Source: JAUWQU01 sp964605095 (GTDB lineage Bacteria > Planctomycetota > Phycisphaerae > SM23-33). From it: a DNA stretch of 9,737 nt. The notes beneath the pieces were generated by a model that saw only the letters and a list, made by a program, of their open reading frames with translations, was not told the DNA's origin and did no database searches. The stretch lies in contig CAZSBS010000184.1 of NCBI GenBank assembly GCA_964605095.1, positions 1-9,737 on the forward strand, given 5' to 3'. Below, piece by piece: positions 8,101 to 9,737 of the stretch. The position numbers and the translations under genes are program-made. Position 1 is the first letter of the stretch, and every line of letters begins with the position of its first letter.

Positions 8101-8389
8101 CTTCCGGGCGGCGGCGGATCACCTGCGGGCGCATCCGCCGGCGGGCATCCAGCAGGCGGAACTGGACACTATCATCGAGGCGGTCGAGGCGCCTTGGGGC
8201 GTGCGGATCGAGCGACCGTTGCGCGAGGTGTTCGACCGGGAATCGCAAGACCCGCTCATGGCATCGGCGGTGCTGGTGGAGAAGGTCCACGAATTGGGCC
8301 TGCAACCGTTCGTCCAGCCGCAGCCCCTGCCCGTCATCGACGAAGATGAAATCGCCCTGATCTGCTGGATGGCGGTTGATTCCATCTGA
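5129..8389 (+). CDS. Phospholipase D-like nuclease fused to SNF2-family helicase
   Basis: A 1086-residue protein, numbered from the ATG at 5129. Residues about 10-200 are a PLD-like domain. It has one HKD motif (H143, K145, D151, then GSSNFT at 158-163). One motif per chain normally means the nuclease works as a dimer. The Lys-Asp spacing is one residue longer than the classical motif. Residues about 240-450 are the first helicase lobe: TTFQTDG, Walker A DGVGLGKT 268-275, Walker B DEAQ 351-354, TATP 383-386. An inserted region spans about 460-665. The second lobe has VVIFSYFADT near 672, TTDVLAEGVNLQ 748-759 and QRHGRIDRIGS 778-788 with the conserved arginines. The C-terminal about 300 residues are unassigned. 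Proteins of this type translocate on DNA using ATP and occur in DISARM-like and other defence loci beside adenine methylases, as here. The domain calls are firm. The role in cutting unmethylated invading DNA is inferred. Confidence 0.92.
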   Translation: MKPEFVDNRSGNTLVAALRGHLDWLGQTYAHSVELAIATGYFNPDGFAMIANQLERLPKVRLMLGAEPTPPPVRPVRKPGEPRGERFEAKLVHEAIRLNFDGLVKDRNHLSFDPQTDGALKKLLDFLASGKIEVRRYEKAFLHGKAYIFSDEEGVIAGSSNFTAAGLTSNMELNLGRYDPTPVRQVKQWFDELWNEAEPFDLAAIYAARFQEFDPYLIYLRVLWELYGHELEDEKGRDTRIRLTTFQTDGVWRTRHILDDHNGVIVADGVGLGKTFIAGEIMREAVEDRRQRVLLVAPATLRDGMWERFTHREQLHLEVVSYEQLLNDTQLGGSQSYLKSGLNDYSMVVVDEAQAFRNPEANRTAALRRLLLGKPPKKLVLLTATPVNNSLWDLYYLLTLFVGHDAAFSDRGIRSLKDRFKEAADEDPYDLRPDVLFDVLDSVTVRRTRHFVKKYYPHDRIIGPGGIEMAVTFPDPHVKKIDYDLDDVLPGFFDEFAEAMAPEDEEQPPLLTMARYCPSAYGPGEVDASQLALVGLVRSGLLKRFESSVHAFALTAGKMADSHDLFLRALDRGYILRTKDMEEWANIDSDEEWDLLLQGTEQEPAVGYEVAALRQAVEKDRGILRGFARKAAKVTKEKCPKLAELKRALHEILKKAHEDGTDEEGIREKRKVVIFSYFADTADWIEDYVRQAVESDKRLAEYRGRIVSVAGQGSRGGVSREDAVFGFVPLSSEAPPGRDENRYDILITTDVLAEGVNLQQCRNIINYDLPWNPMRLVQRHGRIDRIGSPHTDVYVLCFFPDKRLDALLDLENRIRRKLAQAAASIGVESEVIPGGATNEVVFTEARQEIEKLRREEADIFVTGGEDPHAHSGEEYRQELRKGLQTREAAVTSLPWAAGSGIAGGPERGHFFCAKVGDRLFLRFVPAAGGEVVRTTLNCLRTITCAEDSARHMPPDLAEATHDAWARARKDIFDEWTFSTDPANLQPRIRPFFRAAADHLRAHPPAGIQQAELDTIIEAVEAPWGVRIERPLREVFDRESQDPLMASAVLVEKVHELGLQPFVQPQPLPVIDEDEIALICWMAVDSI

Positions 8390-8538
8390 GTTCGGGGGCT
8401 TTTCTCGCGCCAATCGCGCACTCTGCGGAAGGCCACACTCTAAATCACGGTGGCGGGTCCAATCGCGGTTTTTGCGCAAGCAGATGACTTTTCACTCACA
8501 ATAAAAATGCTTACAAAGCCCTAATTTATTCCGGCAAA

Positions 8539-8553
8539 CTCATTTCCAATGAG
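8539..8553. repeat. Short inverted repeat (6-base arms, 3-base loop)
   Basis: CTCATT, TCC, AATGAG. The arms are perfect complements, in the AT-rich part of the gap. It is too short and has no T run, so it is not a convincing terminator. It could be a protein-binding site or chance. Confidence 0.35.
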
Positions 8554-8696
8554 AACGTGGCACGACATGTACCTGTCCGATAAAGACATAATATGATTAT
8601 TTGAAGTATGTTACATCACATGGCCTGGATTGTACGATGGCGTGTTATCGGCTAAACCGCTGGCGTGAGAATTTTCGCACGTTGGTGATTTGGGTG

Positions 8697-8725
8697 TTGA
8701 CTCTCGCTGGCATAGCGAGTATTCT
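8697..8725 (+). promoter_or_regulatory. Sigma70-type promoter for the 8758 gene
   Basis: TTGACT (8697-8702) is separated by exactly 17 bases from TATTCT (8720-8725), which is near consensus for both boxes with ideal spacing. The predicted transcription start near 8732 leaves a leader of about 26 bases. A ribosome site GAAAGGA (8743-8749) lies 8 bases before the ATG at 8758. The promoter is placed by consensus only. Confidence 0.55.
8703..8719. promoter_or_regulatory. Operator-like inverted repeat filling the promoter spacer
   Basis: CTCGCT, GGCAT, AGCGAG: perfect 6-base arms around a 5-base centre. The repeat occupies precisely the 17 bases between the -35 and -10 boxes. A dimeric repressor bound here would block polymerase. 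The downstream gene encodes a probable DNA-binding protein, so autoregulation is a natural guess. No binding evidence exists in the sequence. Confidence 0.45.
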
Positions 8726-8742
8726 TCTGTCCAGCGATCATA

Positions 8743-8749
8743 GAAAGGA
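8743..8749 (+). promoter_or_regulatory. Ribosome site of the 8758 gene
   Basis: GAAAGGA is placed 8 bases before the ATG. It decides the start at 8758 over later in-frame ATG codons such as Met12. Confidence 0.6.
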
Positions 8750-8757
8750 TCAACAAC

Positions 8758-9657
8758 ATGGAAAACGGAACAGAAGACAAATCGGAAAAGATGGCAGTTG
8801 AAGAGACGGGCACCCAAAGGTCACCAGAAGGCGACGAGGCTGGCGAGAAGAAGAAGGGCCGGCGTCCCCACGGCAAGAGCTTCATCTACATCAACCTCAA
8901 GGACGCGGATGACGCCGTCCGTAAGATCGACCACCTCGCCAAGAAGATGAGCCAGGAAAGCTTTGCGCGGGCCTTGGGGCATGAGCCAAAGAGCAGCAGG
9001 TTCAAGCAGAAGGTGAACGCCCTCCAGGATTACAAGCTGGTCGAAGTAGACGGTGACGACGTCAAGTTGACCGAGTTGGCCGTCGAAATGCTCTACGGGG
9101 GCAGCGAGCAGGCCCAAGCCCGTGCCAGGGCTCAGGCTTTTCTCGCCTATGAGATGTTCAATCGGACGTTCGTCGAATGCCCGAAGAACCAGGACTACGG
9201 GCTATCGTACCTGGTCAACTTCGTGAAGGGGAAACTGAGCATCGTCAATGAGGTCGAAACCTACATCAGAAGGTTCCTTGAATCCGCACACTTTGCGGGG
9301 CTGCTTGAGGGTGAGCCGAATGCAGCGGCGACTACCATACGATTGCGGCCGGCGCTCGTCGCACCGAGCAACGGCGAAACCGCATCTCAAGGTCAAGCGA
9401 AGTCCGCCGACGACCAGTGGCTGCTTGCCTCGCCAAACGACGAGGCAGGCGTGCTCGAAGGACTTGGCCTTGCTCAGTACGCGGGGCGATGCGAAATCAG
9501 TCAGAAATCCTCTGGCGACGTAACGATCAAAATGGCCGACGGTAAGATCACCATCGAAGTGCGCAGACCTGTTCGTGTCGTCATCACCCCCGGCAACATG
9601 CTGGAAGAGGTGACGGGAGTAATCAAGGCGATTCAGTCGAAAGGTTTCAAGGCATAA
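8758..9657 (+). CDS. Probable winged-helix DNA-binding protein of unknown role (299 aa)
   Basis: No named family is recognised. Residues 1-38 are charged and probably disordered, ending in a basic patch (KKKGRRPHGK, 31-40). Residues about 41-112 have the look of a winged helix: a helix around DDAVRKIDHLAKKM, a helix-turn-helix-like MSQESFARALGH then SSRFKQKVNALQDY, and a beta wing LVEVDGDDVKLTELA. Residues about 115-185 are helical (RAQAFLAYEMFNRTFVE, YLVNFVKGKL, VNEVETYIRRFLESA). A low-complexity linker (about 200-222) leads to a C-terminal beta-rich part (VTIKMADGKITIEVRRPVRV) and a final helix. There are no membrane or catalytic motifs. The ATG at 8758 has GAAAGGA 8 bases upstream and its own promoter, so it is a separate unit from the helicase operon. 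It could be a regulator, a defence accessory or an unrelated neighbour. Confidence 0.82.
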   Translation: MENGTEDKSEKMAVEETGTQRSPEGDEAGEKKKGRRPHGKSFIYINLKDADDAVRKIDHLAKKMSQESFARALGHEPKSSRFKQKVNALQDYKLVEVDGDDVKLTELAVEMLYGGSEQAQARARAQAFLAYEMFNRTFVECPKNQDYGLSYLVNFVKGKLSIVNEVETYIRRFLESAHFAGLLEGEPNAAATTIRLRPALVAPSNGETASQGQAKSADDQWLLASPNDEAGVLEGLGLAQYAGRCEISQKSSGDVTIKMADGKITIEVRRPVRVVITPGNMLEEVTGVIKAIQSKGFKA

Positions 9658-9660
9658 CAT

Positions 9661-9702
9661 GAACGCCCGGCCGTAGTTCCAGCTACGGCCGGGCGAGCGT
9701 TC
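9661..9702. terminator. Strong GC-rich hairpin after the last gene
   Basis: The arms 9665-9676 and 9683-9694 are perfectly complementary over 12 bases around the loop TTCCAG. GAACG (9661-9665) and CGTTC (9698-9702) can lengthen the stem across a small bulge. It begins 3 bases after the TAA stop at 9655-9657, the usual place for a terminator. No T run follows on either strand side, so efficient intrinsic termination is uncertain. It may act as a 3'-end stabiliser or a bidirectional terminator. Confidence 0.6.
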
Positions 9703-9737
9703 GCAACTCCCGGAGCGACGGCGGAACCGCCAACCGG

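Larger units (their letters stand above)
8390..8757. other. Intergenic region with AT-rich core
   Basis: This is the only gene-free stretch over 300 bases. The core 8481-8610 has 47 G/C in 130 bases (36%), against about 65% in the helicase gene. Held here: a small hairpin at 8539-8553; a promoter, operator-like repeat and ribosome site at the right end (8697-8749); and an 8-base palindrome TTGCGCAA at 8472-8479. I saw no tRNA-like or riboswitch-like fold and no clear terminator with a T run after the helicase stop. A TTG-started frame (8601-8801) with one hydrophobic stretch crosses it but is not accepted as a gene. Confidence 0.7.

Noticed and set aside
2..8389. Calling the locus DISARM
   Set aside because: The methylase and the PLD and SNF2 domains fit partly, but no DrmA or DrmB (DUF1998) gene is in the window, and the fused PLD-helicase differs from the separate DrmC and DrmD proteins.
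8410..8467. Direct repeat CCAATCGCG at 8410-8418 and 8459-8467
   Set aside because: There are only two 9-base copies with no regular spacing or further copies seen. It is not enough for an iteron, CRISPR or attachment site.
8601..8801. TTG-started frame of 66 codons with one hydrophobic stretch (about residues 27-45)
   Set aside because: It runs through the promoter, operator-like repeat and ribosome site of the 8758 gene and 44 bases into that gene. It has no clear ribosome site of its own, and the rest of its translation is not protein-like.
9720..9731. Inverted repeat GGCGG-AA-CCGCC near the right edge
   Set aside because: A two-base loop is too tight for a good hairpin, and the window ends before its context can be judged.

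Overview
The window is a GC-rich bacterial segment. Hand-counted 60-base samples of the main coding regions run from about 65% to 80% GC. All recognisable genes are on the + strand. The two large proteins, a methyltransferase and a PLD-helicase, together with the high-GC coding style are compatible with an environmental planctomycete, myxobacterial or other high-GC genome. No ribosomal or housekeeping marker is present, so the taxonomic guess is weak.

Layout. (1) 2-3250: the 3' part of a large Eco57I-like (type IIG/DISARM-like) N6-adenine DNA methyltransferase whose start lies upstream of the window. (2) 3290-4462: a low-GC gene for a multi-pass membrane protein that looks like two small membrane proteins joined in frame. 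(3) 4459-4557: a short tract whose translation resembles the last residues of the methyltransferase and may be a relic of a second methyltransferase 3' end. (4) 4574-4792 and 4798-5139: two small, unrecognised genes. (5) 5129-8389: a large fusion of a phospholipase D-like nuclease domain with a SNF2/superfamily-2 helicase. (6) 8390-8757: a 368-base gap with an AT-rich core and, at its right end, a good sigma70-type promoter whose 17-base spacer is exactly an inverted repeat. (7) 8758-9657: a 299-residue protein with a charged disordered N-terminus and a probable winged-helix DNA-binding region. (8) 9661-9702: a strong hairpin closing the transcription unit.

How the genes may work together. 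A large adenine methyltransferase next to a PLD-nuclease/SNF2-helicase is the signature of a restriction-modification-like anti-phage locus, related in parts to DISARM class 1 and other helicase-methylase systems. The methylase would mark self DNA. The helicase-nuclease would move along and cut unmarked DNA. The two small genes are packed immediately before the helicase (5-base gap, then an 11-base overlap), so they are probably translationally coupled and may be accessory subunits. The membrane gene looks like inserted cargo: it is GC-poor, it lies between the methylase and the helicase block, and it is followed by the possible methylase-tail relic. The last gene has its own promoter and may be a regulator or an unrelated neighbour. 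No DUF1998 (DrmB) or DrmA gene is in the window, so DISARM proper cannot be claimed.
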